From positions 62,001-126,000 of the forward strand of contig NZ_KZ984441.1 in the NCBI RefSeq assembly GCF_003569915.1: 64,000 nt of DNA, in the 5' to 3' direction. A program made the translations under genes and the position numbers. The DNA comes from Comamonas testosteroni (GTDB lineage Bacteria > Pseudomonadota > Gammaproteobacteria > Burkholderiales > Burkholderiaceae_C). Positions 53,709 through 63,007 of the stretch are shown piece after piece. Every line of letters begins with the position of its first letter. Within the stretch, counting starts at the first letter, position 1. A model generated the notes under the pieces. The model had not been told where the DNA came from, ran no database searches, and saw only the letters and a list, made by a program, of their open reading frames with translations.

Positions 53709-55067
53709 TTCTTGGACCGGCTCGCGCATGGTCACCAGCTCCTCGGCCACCGTGGGGTGGATGCCGATGGTCGCGTCAAACTGCTGCTTGGTCGCGCCGC
53801 ATTGCAGGGCCACGGCAAAACCCTGCATCAACTCCCCTGCACCGTCGCCCACCATGTGCACGCCGCGCACAAGCTGGTCGGCCTTGGAGACCACGAGCTT
53901 GAGGAAGACATTCTCGGGCTCGGCGCCCATGCGGTTGCTCAGCGGCCTGAAGCTGGATTTGTAGATGTCCAGCTCGCCAAAGCGCTTGCGCGCATCGGCC
54001 TCGGACAGCCCTACCGTCCCCACCTGCGGGTGCGAGAACACGGCGGTGGCCACCAGGTCATAGTCGGGTGCACTTCTGCCCCCTTTGCCGAACAGGTGGT
54101 GCGCAACCACCATGCCTTCAGCCAGCGCCACCGGCGTCAGCGCCTTGTAGCCCACCACATCGCCAATGGCGTGAATAGACGGCACGCTGGTCGTGAAGTG
54201 CTCATCCACCGTGATCTCACCCTTGTCATTGCAGCGCACGCCTGCGGCCTCCAGCCCCAGGCCCGCCGTGTTGGGCACGCGGCCCATGGCGTACATCACG
54301 CAGTCGGTGACCTGCTGCCTGCCGCTTTTGAGCAGCAGGTGCAGCCCGTCATCGCGCCGGGTGATGGATGCAATCTCTTCGTCCCACGCAAACTGCACGC
54401 CGTGCTGGGCCATCTCGCGGGCCAGCGCCTCGCCCAGCTCGGCATCAAAGCCGCGCAGCAACTGGCGGCTGCGGTTGAGCAGTGTGGTCCGCGCGCCCAG
54501 CCCCTGAAAGATGGACGCAAACTCCACCGCGATATAGCCGCCGCCCACCACCACCACACGCTTGGGCAGGGCAGGCAGATGAAACGCCTGGTCGGAGCTG
54601 ATGGCATGCTCGGCCCCTGCAATATCTGGCAAGCGGGGCTTGCCGCCGGTGGCGATCAGGATGTGGCGGGCCGTGATGGTTTTAGCGTCCACAAGCACGC
54701 TATGCGGCCCTGAGAGCGCCGCGCGGCCCTGGATAAGGGTGACACCCGCCCCTTGCAGCAATTTCGCGTAGACGCCGTTCAGGCGCTCGATCTCGCGGTC
54801 CTTGTTGGCGATTAGCGTGGGCCAGTCGAATCTCAGCCCATCCTGGGACCAGCCAAAGCCTTGGGACTCGTCGGCCAGCTGGCTGAAATGCGCAGCGTGG
54901 CTGAGCAGCTTTTTGGGAATGCAGCCCATGTTGACGCAGGTGCCGCCCAACGCAGCGGCCTCCACCACCGCCACGCGCGCACCCAGGCTGGCGGCCACAC
55001 GGCTGGCGCGCACGCCGCCCGAGCCTGCGCCGATGACCAGAAAGTCGTAATCAAAGTCCTGCTGCAT
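53706..55067 (-). CDS. gor: Glutathione-disulfide reductase
   Basis: FAD- and NADPH-dependent class I disulfide reductase that keeps glutathione reduced. The 453 residues match the family. FAD site VIGAGSGGVRASRVAASLG; redox-active Cys44/Cys49 in GGTCVNMGCIPKKLL; NADPH site VVVVGGGYIAVEFASIFQGLG; and the dimer-interface catalytic His-Glu in GIHPTVAEELVTM. GR-specific text makes lipoamide or mercuric reductase unlikely. The NADPH-binding Arg in LNRSRQLLRGFD (after GLGARTTLLNRS) supports NADPH preference. It is convergent with the min operon. Confidence 0.94.
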   Translation of the reverse strand: MQQDFDYDFLVIGAGSGGVRASRVAASLGARVAVVEAAALGGTCVNMGCIPKKLLSHAAHFSQLADESQGFGWSQDGLRFDWPTLIANKDREIERLNGVYAKLLQGAGVTLIQGRAALSGPHSVLVDAKTITARHILIATGGKPRLPDIAGAEHAISSDQAFHLPALPKRVVVVGGGYIAVEFASIFQGLGARTTLLNRSRQLLRGFDAELGEALAREMAQHGVQFAWDEEIASITRRDDGLHLLLKSGRQQVTDCVMYAMGRVPNTAGLGLEAAGVRCNDKGEITVDEHFTTSVPSIHAIGDVVGYKALTPVALAEGMVVAHHLFGKGGRSAPDYDLVATAVFSHPQVGTVGLSEADARKRFGELDIYKSSFRPLSNRMGAEPENVFLKLVVSKADQLVRGVHMVGDGAGELMQGFAVALQCGATKQQFDATIGIHPTVAEELVTMREPVQE

Positions 55068-55175
55068 GTTCTGCCTCGCTGATAGATGGGATGAGCCTGT
55101 ACACAGACTCTAATCCCAGACAGCTTGCAGCAGGTGGGTTAAGGCCTCGTTAGCCGGGGTATCTCCGACGCCTCT

Positions 55176-56087
55176 TCAGAACGGCTTGTCGCCAATCACC
55201 GTCGCGCGATGCATGCGGCGCACGGCAGGGAAATAGTCCGAGATCGCGTAATGCTGGGTGGAGCGGTTGTCCCACATGGCAATCGTGTTGGGCTCCCAGT
55301 GCAGGCGCATCTGGTACTCCAGCAGCGCAGGCTGGCGCAGCAGATAGTTCATCAGGTCCTGCTGCTGGGCATGGATTTCATTGGCCGAGCGGAAGCTGTC
55401 GAAATGCGAGGTGAAGTTGGCAAAGTGGGTGACGAAGGTCTCGTTCACATACAGAATCTTCTTGCCGCTTTCCGGGTGGGTGCGCACCACGGGGTGCACC
55501 ACAGGCGGATATTTGGCGCGAGCCGCCAGTTGCTCCTCGGGTGTCATGCGCGCGCCGAACGAGGGCAGGATGTCATGCACGGCAAACAGCTTGGAGATCT
55601 GCTGCTTGCGCGCTTCGGGCAGCTTTTCGTAAGCCTCTTCCATATTGATCCAGACCGTATCGCCGCCAACCTCGGGGCATTCCACGCAGCGCAGAATCGA
55701 CGCCATGGAAGGCGTCTCGCGCCAGGACACATCGGTGTGATAGACATTCTCGGTGCCCGGAATCTTGCTGTTGCCGCCCAGCAGCACCAGCTCGGGGTGG
55801 TCCGGATGGTGGGGGAATACCGGGTGCAGTTCCAGATCGCCAAAACGGCGTGCAAAGGCCACATGCTGGGCCGGCGTGATGTTCTGGTCACGGAAGACCA
55901 GCACCTTGTGCGCGACCAGGGCCTGACGCAGCTCAGTGTATTGCTCGGGCGTCATGGGCTGACGCAGGTCTATGCCTGACACCTCCACGCCGATAGCGGG
56001 GGAAATGCGCTTGAGCGCAATGCCGGACTGCCCCGTGGGCGTCACCTGTGCCTGGGTGCGGCTAACGCCGTCTTCACACTCGATCAT
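55176..56087 (-). CDS. TauD/TfdA-family Fe(II)/2-oxoglutarate dioxygenase
   Basis: A 303-residue alpha-ketoglutarate-dependent dioxygenase. The 2-His-1-Asp iron site is His117-x-Asp119 (VYHTDVSW) with the distal His in NRSTQHYAISDY, followed by the 2-oxoglutarate-binding Arg in FPAVRRMHRATV. Relatives release sulfite from taurine or oxidise alkyl sulfates, 2,4-D and related compounds; the substrate is not readable. GGAG lies about nine bases upstream of ATG 56087. It lies 107 bases downstream of the flavin reductase gene, same strand; sulfonate transport genes are absent, so a link to taurine is not supported. Confidence 0.9.
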   Translation of the reverse strand: MIECEDGVSRTQAQVTPTGQSGIALKRISPAIGVEVSGIDLRQPMTPEQYTELRQALVAHKVLVFRDQNITPAQHVAFARRFGDLELHPVFPHHPDHPELVLLGGNSKIPGTENVYHTDVSWRETPSMASILRCVECPEVGGDTVWINMEEAYEKLPEARKQQISKLFAVHDILPSFGARMTPEEQLAARAKYPPVVHPVVRTHPESGKKILYVNETFVTHFANFTSHFDSFRSANEIHAQQQDLMNYLLRQPALLEYQMRLHWEPNTIAMWDNRSTQHYAISDYFPAVRRMHRATVIGDKPF

Positions 56088-56194
56088 GGTTTGTCTCCGA
56101 ACAGTGATGGTTGCTGTCCGGGCAATTTATGAGCGGCGTCAAGGCCCCGTATCGTTCAAGCTGACTAGGGCCGGATACCAGTCCTGCTTACGCT

Positions 56195-56716
56195 CTAGAG
56201 CAGGCCGTGGGCATGCATATGCCCTGCGTGATACAGCAGCGGCGTGCGGTCCGCATGGTGCTCGCAGTGCTCCACTTCGCCGATGAAGAGCATGTGGTCG
56301 CCTTCTTCGTGCTGACGCAGATTGCGGCATTCAAAGACGGCCGCGCAACCTTCGAGCAGCGGCACGCCGTGCACGGAATCATGATGGGCGGTGTGGCTGA
56401 AGCGGTCCGCGCCCTTGCGTGCAAACAGCTCGGCCAGCGGCTTTTGCGCAGCCGAGAGCACATGAATCGCGTAATGCGTGCTCTGGCGAAAGACGGGCAG
56501 GGAGTTGGCCATCAGCCCCAGGCTCCACAGCACCAGCGCTGGCGACAGGGACAGCGCATTGAAGGAGCTGACCGTGGTGCCCACGGCATGACCCTGCGGG
56601 CCGCGCGCCGTGATGATGGTGACGCCCGTGGCGAACTGGCCCAGCGCATCGCGAAATTCGCGCTGCGAGAACGGCTCGGCAGTACGCAGGACAGAGGTAG
56701 GCAAGGCGGAGTTCAC
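56195..56716 (-). CDS. Flavin reductase (HpaC/FMN-binding split-barrel family)
   Basis: A 173-residue NAD(P)H:flavin oxidoreductase of the HpaC type. Typical features are REFRDALGQFATGVTIITARGPQGHAVGTTVSSFNALSLSPALVLWSL and the C-terminal DHMLFIGEVEHCEH. It could supply FADH2 to a two-component monooxygenase such as 4-hydroxyphenylacetate 3-hydroxylase (HpaB), which would feed the nearby hpa operon, but no hpaB is in the window. GTG 56716 is the start of this frame; it lacks a strong ribosome-binding site. Separated from the exonuclease gene by 248 bases. Confidence 0.87.
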   Translation of the reverse strand: MNSALPTSVLRTAEPFSQREFRDALGQFATGVTIITARGPQGHAVGTTVSSFNALSLSPALVLWSLGLMANSLPVFRQSTHYAIHVLSAAQKPLAELFARKGADRFSHTAHHDSVHGVPLLEGCAAVFECRNLRQHEEGDHMLFIGEVEHCEHHADRTPLLYHAGHMHAHGLL

Positions 56717-56964
56717 AAATCAGGAGCGCAAAGCAGCCGCCCACAAAGGCGCGCCACGAATCAAAAACCGCAGACAGCAGAGGTCTGCAGGGACTTACCG
56801 ATTATCGGCTTGATACACCTTAGCGCTGTCTCGTGGGGACATAGTGGTGCATTCGCGCCCTGATTGCTCATTTTTTAATAGCTGCAAGTCTATGTATTAC
56901 CTTGACATGAAGCCCAAAAAGCTGAAATCCCAACCTGACCACGCTGAAAGCACTGCCGACGGCA
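56717..56964. other. Gene-free stretch between flavin reductase and exonuclease genes
   Basis: It contains an A/T-rich remnant (56872-56900, TTTAATAGCTGCAAGTC), which matches the start of the AT-rich repeat family. A 23-codon open frame at 56907-56978 has no ribosome-binding site. Nothing else recognised. Confidence 0.5.
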
Positions 56965-57597
56965 TCAGCCTGATGTAAGCAGGCTCTGGGCGGCCTGCTG
57001 CGCCAGCCAGCCGTTCAACTTGGCCTTGCTGCAGCGCTGCAGCTGCATCAGCCAGTCATGCTCGGGCCAGGGCAGCGCATGGCGGCTGCACAGGTCCTGC
57101 TGAATACGGGCCAGCAGCGCGGCGGCCATTTCGGCATCGGCCAGCGCACGGTGGGCGCGGCCCGTGTCGGGCAGCTGCAGATAGCGGGCCAGATTGCCCA
57201 GGCTGTGGCTCGGCGCCTGCGGGTAGATGCGGCGCGAGAGCAGCACCGTGCAGGCAAAGGGCTGCGCAGCAGCCTCTCCGGCCAGTTCCAGCTCGGCCTG
57301 CCAGAACTTGCTGTCAAACGATGCGTTATGCGCCACCATGGGCGCGCTGCCCACAAAGCGTGCCGCCTCGCGCATCACTTCGGCCGCAGGCGGGGCTGTG
57401 CGCAGCATCTGGTTGGTAATGCCTGTGAGCTGGGTAATGAAGGGCGAGACCCAGGCACCGCTGTGCATCAGGCTCTGAAAGCGGTCCACCACCCGGCCCT
57501 GCTCCAGCATCACGATGGCGACTTCGGTCGCACGCGCGCCCTGCGCGGGCGTCATGCCCGTGGTTTCAAAGTCGATGACGGCGATCGCAGAACTCAT
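56965..57597 (-). CDS. DnaQ-like 3'-5' exonuclease
   Basis: A 210-residue DEDDh nuclease of the epsilon-subunit fold. Exo I is VIDFETTGMTPAQGARATEVAIV (Asp, Glu); Exo II is VAHNASFDSKFW; Exo III is HRALADAEMAAALL (His, Asp). The C-terminal 50 residues, with Cys and Leu, are lineage specific. It may proofread or process nucleic acids outside the replicase; the true replicative DnaQ is usually next to rnhA, so this is a paralogue. ATG 57597. It lies between hpaR and the flavin reductase in the same direction, likely a separate unit. Confidence 0.88.
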   Translation of the reverse strand: MSSAIAVIDFETTGMTPAQGARATEVAIVMLEQGRVVDRFQSLMHSGAWVSPFITQLTGITNQMLRTAPPAAEVMREAARFVGSAPMVAHNASFDSKFWQAELELAGEAAAQPFACTVLLSRRIYPQAPSHSLGNLARYLQLPDTGRAHRALADAEMAAALLARIQQDLCSRHALPWPEHDWLMQLQRCSKAKLNGWLAQQAAQSLLTSG

Positions 57598-57621
57598 GCC
57601 TGCATTGTGCCGTGGGCCAGA

Positions 57622-58113
57622 TCAGTCGCCGCCCAGTTCGTCTTCGCCGGGCAGGCCCAGGCGCTGCACCACATGTTCGAGCACGTAGTACAGCTGCTCG
57701 ATTTCCTTGCCGCCGACCAGGCGCTCGATCTCGGCATAGGTCAGCTCTGAATGAGGGGCAATCTCCGCCACCATCGCATGGCCCGCAGGAGTGAGGCCAA
57801 ACTCCGAGCCACGCAAATCCCCCACATGTCGTCCACGCTTGATCAGCTCGCGCCCTTCCAGCGTCTTGAGCAGACGCGAGAGGCTAGGCATGCTGATGAA
57901 GGTCATCTGCGACAGCTCCATGGGACGCAGGCGGTGGTCTGCCGCCGACATGGCCCGGATCACACGCCACTGCTGCTCCGTCAGCCCATGGGCGCGCAAC
58001 GAAGGGCGAAAGCGCACCATGACCGACTCACGCGCCTTGAGCAAGGCCATCGGCAGGGAACGCGCAAACGAGCGCATGGGTTCAATTGCGTTGGTTGTGT
58101 CGTGCAGAGTCAT
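57622..58113 (-). CDS. hpaR: MarR-family regulator of homoprotocatechuate degradation (HpaR)
   Basis: A 163-residue winged-helix repressor. It matches HpaR in the region SLPMALLKARESVMVRFRPSLRAHGLTEQQWRVIRAMSA, with the wing helix LSRLLKTLEGRELIKRGRHVGDLRGSEFGLTPAGHAM. HpaR represses the meta operon and is released by homoprotocatechuate or hydroxyphenylacetates. ATG 58113 is used; the frame runs back to 58200 only through the intergenic region. It sits 86 bases after hpaI, on the same strand, whereas in E. coli the gene is divergent at the operon head. Confidence 0.93.
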   Translation of the reverse strand: MTLHDTTNAIEPMRSFARSLPMALLKARESVMVRFRPSLRAHGLTEQQWRVIRAMSAADHRLRPMELSQMTFISMPSLSRLLKTLEGRELIKRGRHVGDLRGSEFGLTPAGHAMVAEIAPHSELTYAEIERLVGGKEIEQLYYVLEHVVQRLGLPGEDELGGD

Positions 58114-58199
58114 AGCGAGTGTGAGTAAGCGGGCTCGCTCGATTGTATGTAAGTGATCCACGCTGTGGGCAAGCGGGAGGTCACTACAGACCTGCACCA

Positions 58200-59018
58200 T
58201 CAGTAGGTGCTGCTGGCAATCACCGGTTTGACATCCTTGAATTTTGTTGCCAAAGCGCTACTGGCCTGCACCAGCAAGCCCGTATCGAGCCCTACCGCCA
58301 CAAAGCTGCAGCCCAGCTCCAGGTACTTGCGTGCCAGCGCTTCATTGGGCGTCAGAATGCCTGCGGCCTTGCCCGCCTTGCGAATGCGCGCAATCGCATC
58401 GGCGATGGCTGCCTGCACATCAGGATGGCCGGGGTTGCCCACATGCCCCATGGCGGCAGACAGATCGGCCGGGCCGATGAAGACGCCGTCCACCCCTTCG
58501 GTGGCGGCAATCGCGTCCAGATTGTTCAGCCCCGCCACCGATTCGACCTGCAGCAGCATGCAGACTTGCGCATTGGCCTCATGGTAGTAGTTGGCACGCC
58601 GCCCCCAGCCCGAGGCGCGCGCGCCCGCCATGCCACGAATGCCGCCCTTGCCATCGTCTTGCGGGTAGCGCGAGCCACGCACAATGCGCGCAGCCTGCTC
58701 GCCGGTTTCGACCATGGGCACCAGCAGCGTCTGCACGCCGATGTCCAGATACTGCTTGATCAGCATCTCGCCCACCTCGCCATGCCCCATGGGAATGCGC
58801 GCAATCGCATGGGTGGAGGGATAGGCCGCAATCGCCTGCAACTGGCTCAGCAGCGTCAAGGTGTCGTTCGGCCCATGCTCGCCATCAATCAGCAGCCAGT
58901 CAAATCCCGCGCCCGCACAAATCTCTGCCGAATAGGGGTTGCCCAGACCCAGCCACAGACCAATCTGCGGCTGCCCTGCCGCGATGGCGGCTTTGAATGT
59001 ATTAATGGGTGTTTGCAT
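58200..59018 (-). CDS. hpaI: 4-hydroxy-2-oxoheptane-1,7-dioate aldolase
   Basis: Class II metal-dependent aldolase that cleaves 4-hydroxy-2-oxoheptanedioate into pyruvate and succinic semialdehyde, the last step of homoprotocatechuate meta-cleavage. The 272 residues fit the HpcH/HpaI family. Signatures are [12 protein letters not shown] (near residue 43), [34 protein letters not shown] and [36 protein letters not shown], with metal-binding Glu and Asp. AGGA precedes ATG 59018. It follows the dehydrogenase gene by 43 bases. Confidence 0.95.
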   Translation of the reverse strand: MQTPINTFKAAIAAGQPQIGLWLGLGNPYSAEICAGAGFDWLLIDGEHGPNDTLTLLSQLQAIAAYPSTHAIARIPMGHGEVGEMLIKQYLDIGVQTLLVPMVETGEQAARIVRGSRYPQDDGKGGIRGMAGARASGWGRRANYYHEANAQVCMLLQVESVAGLNNLDAIAATEGVDGVFIGPADLSAAMGHVGNPGHPDVQAAIADAIARIRKAGKAAGILTPNEALARKYLELGCSFVAVGLDTGLLVQASSALATKFKDVKPVIASSTY

Positions 59019-59061
59019 TTCTTTTTCCTCAACAGCAATACGCGCAGCGCCTCAGGGGGTG

Positions 59062-60516
59062 CTATGTACCCATGCACAGATATTTGGTGCTTACATACTC
59101 ATCGATACCTGTCGCTCCACCTTCGCGCCCGATGCCCGATTGCTTGACGCCGCCAAATGGTGCCACCGCCGTGCTGATGATGCCGCTGTTGATGCCCACC
59201 ATGCCATATTCCAGCGCTTCGCTCACACGCCAGACACGGCCCACATCGCGGGCATAGAAGTAGGCGGCCAGGCCAAACTCCGTGTCATTGGCCATGCGAA
59301 TCGCATCTTCCTCGGTCTTGAAGCGGAACACGGGGGCCACAGGGCCAAACACCTCTTCCTTTGCAATACGCATATCGCTTTGCGCATTGCCCAGAATCGT
59401 CGGCTCATAAAAGCTGCGCCCCAGCGCGCTGCGCTTGCCGCCGGTGATGATGTCCGCACCCTTGCCCACGGCATCCTGCACCAGCTCTTCCACCTTCTCG
59501 ATGGCCGCGTTGTCGATCAGCGGGCCCTGCGTGATGCCAGCCTCTGCACCATTGCCCACCTTGAGCGCCAGCACGGCGGCCTTGAGCTTGGCCATGAAGG
59601 CGTCATACACGCTGTCCTGCACCAGCAGGCGATTGGCGCACACGCAGGTCTGGCCGGTGTTGCGATATTTGGAGGCCATGGCGCCTTCCACCGCGGCATC
59701 CAGATCGGCATCATCAAACACGATAAAGGGCGCATTGCCGCCCAGCTCCAGCGACATTTTTTTGAGCGATGGCGCGCATTGCTCGGCCAGTACACGCCCC
59801 ACTTCGGTCGAGCCTGTAAAGGTCAGCTTGCGCACGGCCATGCTGGCCGTCAGCACACCACCAATGGCGCGTGCCGATCCCGTCAGCACGCTGAACACAC
59901 CGGCGGGTACACCGGCGCGCTGCGCCAGTTCTGCCAGCGCCAGGGCCGACAGCGGCGTCTGCTGCGCGGGCTTGACGATGATGGTGCAGCCCGCAGCCAG
60001 CGCAGGCGCGACCTTGCGCGTAATCATGGCGGCAGGGAAGTTCCACGGCGTGATCGCGGCGCACACGCCCACGGGCTCCTTGGTCACCACAATGCGCTTG
60101 TCCGCCCAGGGTGAAGGCACGGTGGAGCCATAGATGCGGCGCGCTTCTTCAGCAAACCACTGCACGTACGACGCCGCATAGGCAATTTCGCCGCGCGACT
60201 CAGCCAGCGGCTTGCCCTGCTCTGCCGTCATGATCTGCGCCAGGTCTTCCTGGTGGGCCATCAGCAGCTCAAACCATTTGTACAAAACGGCTGCGCGCTG
60301 CTCGGCCGTCTTCGCCTTCCACTGCACAAAAGCGCGCTCTGCGGCATCGATGGCGGACTGCGTCTCATCAGCCCCCATCTTGGGCACGGTCACCAGCAGC
60401 TCGCCGGTCGCGGGGTTGTTCACATCGAGGGTTTCTGCACTGTTGGCTGCCAGCCATTGGCCGTCAATCAGGCACAGGTTCTTCAGCAGGTCAGGGTCAC
60501 GTAATTGCAATGGCAT
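59062..60516 (-). CDS. NAD(P)-dependent succinate-semialdehyde dehydrogenase
   Basis: A 484-residue aldehyde dehydrogenase of the GabD type. ITPWNFPAAMITRKVAPALAAGCTIIVKPAQQTPLSALALAELAQRAG and GSTEVGRVLAEQC are the NAD(P) site; MSLELGGNAPFIVFDDADLDAAVEGAMASKYRNTGQTCVCANRL holds the catalytic Glu and Cys. In this operon it would oxidise the succinic semialdehyde made by HpaI to succinate. It does not fit HpaE (5-carboxymethyl-2-hydroxymuconate semialdehyde dehydrogenase), which belongs to another branch, but that alternative should be borne in mind. AGGAG precedes ATG 60516. It lies between hpaH and hpaI. Confidence 0.92.
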   Translation of the reverse strand: MPLQLRDPDLLKNLCLIDGQWLAANSAETLDVNNPATGELLVTVPKMGADETQSAIDAAERAFVQWKAKTAEQRAAVLYKWFELLMAHQEDLAQIMTAEQGKPLAESRGEIAYAASYVQWFAEEARRIYGSTVPSPWADKRIVVTKEPVGVCAAITPWNFPAAMITRKVAPALAAGCTIIVKPAQQTPLSALALAELAQRAGVPAGVFSVLTGSARAIGGVLTASMAVRKLTFTGSTEVGRVLAEQCAPSLKKMSLELGGNAPFIVFDDADLDAAVEGAMASKYRNTGQTCVCANRLLVQDSVYDAFMAKLKAAVLALKVGNGAEAGITQGPLIDNAAIEKVEELVQDAVGKGADIITGGKRSALGRSFYEPTILGNAQSDMRIAKEEVFGPVAPVFRFKTEEDAIRMANDTEFGLAAYFYARDVGRVWRVSEALEYGMVGINSGIISTAVAPFGGVKQSGIGREGGATGIDEYVSTKYLCMGT

Positions 60517-60563
60517 TTTTTTCTCCTGGCCGCGCGGTTGGCGCAGGCCGTCAACAACTCAGA

Positions 60564-61397
60564 TCAGACGAACTTGAAGCACAGCTTGCCCAGCAGACCA
60601 TAGTCTGCTTCGAATTCATCGCCAGCCTTGGCTGCTACAGGCCGCGTAAACGAGCCCGCCAGCACGATCTGACCAGCCTCCAGCGATTCACCCCAGGGCG
60701 CCAATTTATTGGCCAGCCAGGCCACGCCAATAGCGGGATGACCCTGCACCCCGGCAGCCAGGCCGGTCTCCTCCACCACACCGTTCTGGCGCAGGATGGC
60801 ACCGCACCAGGGCAGGTCCATGCTCGCAGGCGCGGCGCGGCGCGCACCCACCACAATGCCGGCATTGGCAGCGTTGTCGCTGATGGTGTCGAACACCTTG
60901 CGCATGACCTTGGTGTGGCGGTCGAACTGCTCGATGCGCGAGTCAATGATTTCAATCGCGGGTGTCACAAATTCGGTGGCGGCCAGCACATCCTCAATCG
61001 TCACTTCCTTGCCTCCTTCAAGGCCCGGCCCACGCAATGGCGACTTGAGTACAAAAGCCAGCTCCACCTCCACGCGTGGCGCTATGAAATTGGATGCAGG
61101 TATGGCAAGCACTTCAACGGGTGTGGCCGTGTAGAGCATGGAATCGAGCAGCGTTCCGTAATCCGGCTCGTCAATCTGGCTGGCCATCTGCATGGCGCGG
61201 GACGTCAGGCCAATCTTGTGACCGATGACCTTGCGGCCCGCCGCAATCTGCATGCTCACCCAGGCGCGCGAGACGCGGTAACCGTCCTCGATCGTCATGC
61301 CTGGAAAGCGTTTGGAAAAATGCTCGACCTGCTGGCGCGATTTTTCGCTCGCATCCAGTTCCTGAGCCAGTTGTTCAATCAGTTCAGCAGAAAACAT
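60564..61397 (-). CDS. hpaH: 2-oxo-hept-4-ene-1,7-dioate hydratase
   Basis: Hydratase that adds water to 2-oxo-hept-4-ene-1,7-dioate, giving the aldolase substrate. The 277 residues match HpaH (about 267). [19 protein letters not shown] opens it; the FAH-fold metal site is seen in [21 protein letters not shown], and the [13 protein letters not shown] segment, [31 protein letters not shown] and [12 protein letters not shown] close it. These agree strongly with E. coli HpaH as I remember it. The ATG 61397 lacks a strong ribosome-binding site. A GC-rich repeat splits it from hpaF by 126 bases. Confidence 0.94.
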   Translation of the reverse strand: MFSAELIEQLAQELDASEKSRQQVEHFSKRFPGMTIEDGYRVSRAWVSMQIAAGRKVIGHKIGLTSRAMQMASQIDEPDYGTLLDSMLYTATPVEVLAIPASNFIAPRVEVELAFVLKSPLRGPGLEGGKEVTIEDVLAATEFVTPAIEIIDSRIEQFDRHTKVMRKVFDTISDNAANAGIVVGARRAAPASMDLPWCGAILRQNGVVEETGLAAGVQGHPAIGVAWLANKLAPWGESLEAGQIVLAGSFTRPVAAKAGDEFEADYGLLGKLCFKFV

Positions 61398-61450
61398 ATC
61401 AGTAGCTCTTTAAGTTATCGCCATGCCCGGGGCGTGCGGTTTCCAATCTG

Positions 61451-61516
61451 GGACACCGAGGAAGGGCCTAGGCGGCCCCGCCGCCCCGCACCGAGGGTGT
61501 CGTCCCCCTCAGGGGG
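61451..61516 (-). repeat. GC-rich structured 3'-end repeat, copy R4
   Basis: In minus sense CCCCCTGAG lies 10 bases after the hpaF stop. It lacks the first hairpin (CCCCCTGAGGGGG joined directly) but has outer arms GACACC/GGTGTC (61496-61501, 61452-61457) and the GCGGGGCGGCGGGGCCGCC core. It is inside the hpa operon. Confidence 0.8.
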
Positions 61517-61523
61517 TGCGGCC

Positions 61524-61952
61524 TCATCGAAACAGTGGATGCAGATTGCTGTACTTGGCGTCATAGACCTGACCGGGCGATTCATCGACCTGCACCGTCA
61601 GGCCCAGATGCCGCTTGTCGAACACCGGTTGCAGATGCTCCCTGGCACACTGCAGCAGAGCGTCCCCCGCCTGCTTTTTCACCTCGTCCGATCGGCCCCT
61701 GCCCATGCGCAGATTGAGGTAGATAAAGCCATAGTCACCGTCGCCACCTGCCGCGATTCCGGCGGCTCCGCCATCGGCTACCGCGTAGTGCGGCGCGGGA
61801 TAGGCAAACACACGCACGCCCCCGGTAGGGAAGACCTGCGAGCCATCTTCGGCGCGCACCCGAAGCATGGTGTCGGCCAGCTTGCGGCACAACTGGCCCA
61901 TGTTGATCTGCGGCTCCAGGTTGCCGGTGTAGAGAATCACGACATGCGGCAT
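61524..61952 (-). CDS. hpaF: 5-carboxymethyl-2-hydroxymuconate delta-isomerase
   Basis: Tautomerase-superfamily isomerase converting 5-carboxymethyl-2-hydroxymuconate to 5-oxo-pent-3-ene-1,2,5-tricarboxylate. The 142-residue protein starts Met-Pro, exposing the catalytic Pro1 after processing (MPHVVILYTGNLE). It holds the family text CRKLADTMLRVR, FPTGGVRVFAYPAPHYAVADG, YGFIYLNLRMGRGRSDEVKKQAGDALL. The final segment has FDKRHLGLTVQVDE. It lies 16 bases after hpaD and is co-transcribed. It is about 15 residues longer than E. coli HpaF (126). Confidence 0.93.
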   Translation of the reverse strand: MPHVVILYTGNLEPQINMGQLCRKLADTMLRVRAEDGSQVFPTGGVRVFAYPAPHYAVADGGAAGIAAGGDGDYGFIYLNLRMGRGRSDEVKKQAGDALLQCAREHLQPVFDKRHLGLTVQVDESPGQVYDAKYSNLHPLFR

Positions 61953-61968
61953 GAATTCAACTTTCTGG

Positions 61969-62895
61969 TCAGAGTCTGGCGGTCATGGCCTCGGCTGCGC
62001 CGCTGGCAGAAGCCTGCGCCGCCGGAATGGCATGACCATCCTGTGGCGTCACAGGAAACACGGCGTTGAGCTGCCCGGTCCCCGATGCCGCAAAGTACGG
62101 CGTGATGATTTCAGCCTTGCCATCATAGGCAGACCAGCCCAGCGCACCCAGCAGCATGGCCGTGTCATGCATGAAACCTTCGCCATGGCCCTTGGCCGCG
62201 TACTCGGGCAGCATGCCGCAGAAGGTCTCCCACTCCCCCGCCTTCCACTGCCGGATGACTTCCTGATCGAGTTGCTCCAGAAACGGGCTCCAGATCTTGA
62301 AAGCGAAGTCAGGGGCCAGACCGTTCTGCGCAAAGCGGTGCGACAGCGAGCCGCTGGCCAGAATGGCCACCGTGCCGTCGTAATGATCTTCGATGGCGCG
62401 GCGAATGGCCCAGCCCAGACGCGCGCTGTCATTGAGGTAATGCGCCATGCACATGGCAGAGACAGACACCACCTTGAAGCGCTGATCCGTGTTCATGTAG
62501 CGCATGGGCACCAGCGTGCCGTATTCGGGATCCAGCGTGGTTTCGTCGTGCGCCAGGGTATCGACACCGGCAGCCTTGGCCGTCTCGGCCAGCAGCTTGC
62601 CCAGCGCCGGGTTGCCGGGGAACTCAAAGCCCATGTTGCGGATGAAGTGCGGCAGCTCATTGCTGGTGTACGAGCCTTGGAAATGCGGCGCACAGTTGAT
62701 GTGATAGCCCGCATTGACCAGCCAGTGCGTGTCGAACACCACAATCGTGTCCACCCCCAGATCGGCGCAGCGCTGAGCGATGATTTTGAAGCCATCGATC
62801 GCATCCTGACGCGTGCCCTTGCGGGGGCCGTCAAGCTCGCTCAGGTATATCGAAGGGACGTGCGTCACCTTGGCGGCGAGTGCCAGTTTTCCCAT
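61969..62895 (-). CDS. hpaD: 3,4-dihydroxyphenylacetate 2,3-dioxygenase
   Basis: Extradiol, iron-dependent dioxygenase of the LigB (class III) group. It opens the ring of homoprotocatechuate between C2 and C3. The 308 residues start MGKLALAAKVTHVPSIYLSEL, nearly identical in character to E. coli HpaD, and continue DTIVVFDTHWLVNAGYHINCAPHFQGSYTSNELPHFI and ILASGSLSHRF. The C-terminal tail (about residues 283-308) is Ala-rich and longer than in E. coli. ATG 62895 has AGGAG nine bases upstream. It lies 112 bases after the Bug-type gene, leading to hpaF downstream. Confidence 0.95.
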   Translation of the reverse strand: MGKLALAAKVTHVPSIYLSELDGPRKGTRQDAIDGFKIIAQRCADLGVDTIVVFDTHWLVNAGYHINCAPHFQGSYTSNELPHFIRNMGFEFPGNPALGKLLAETAKAAGVDTLAHDETTLDPEYGTLVPMRYMNTDQRFKVVSVSAMCMAHYLNDSARLGWAIRRAIEDHYDGTVAILASGSLSHRFAQNGLAPDFAFKIWSPFLEQLDQEVIRQWKAGEWETFCGMLPEYAAKGHGEGFMHDTAMLLGALGWSAYDGKAEIITPYFAASGTGQLNAVFPVTPQDGHAIPAAQASASGAAEAMTARL

Positions 62896-63007
62896 GATCT
62901 CTCTCCTTGTTTAAACCACCCAAACCCGATCATTTGGCGGGAACTGCCTCGCGCAAGCGCCATCCAGTCAATGACTTCATCCCCGCCCGCCACTGCAGAC
63001 GAAAAAC

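Noticed and set aside
56907..56978. A 23-codon ORF between the flavin reductase and exonuclease genes
   Set aside because: No ribosome-binding site, overlaps the 3' end of the exonuclease gene on the other strand, and no recognisable family.
59062..60516. Assignment of the aldehyde dehydrogenase as HpaE
   Set aside because: Motifs and length fit succinate-semialdehyde dehydrogenase, and its position next to hpaI, which makes that aldehyde, fits better; HpaE is expected outside the window.
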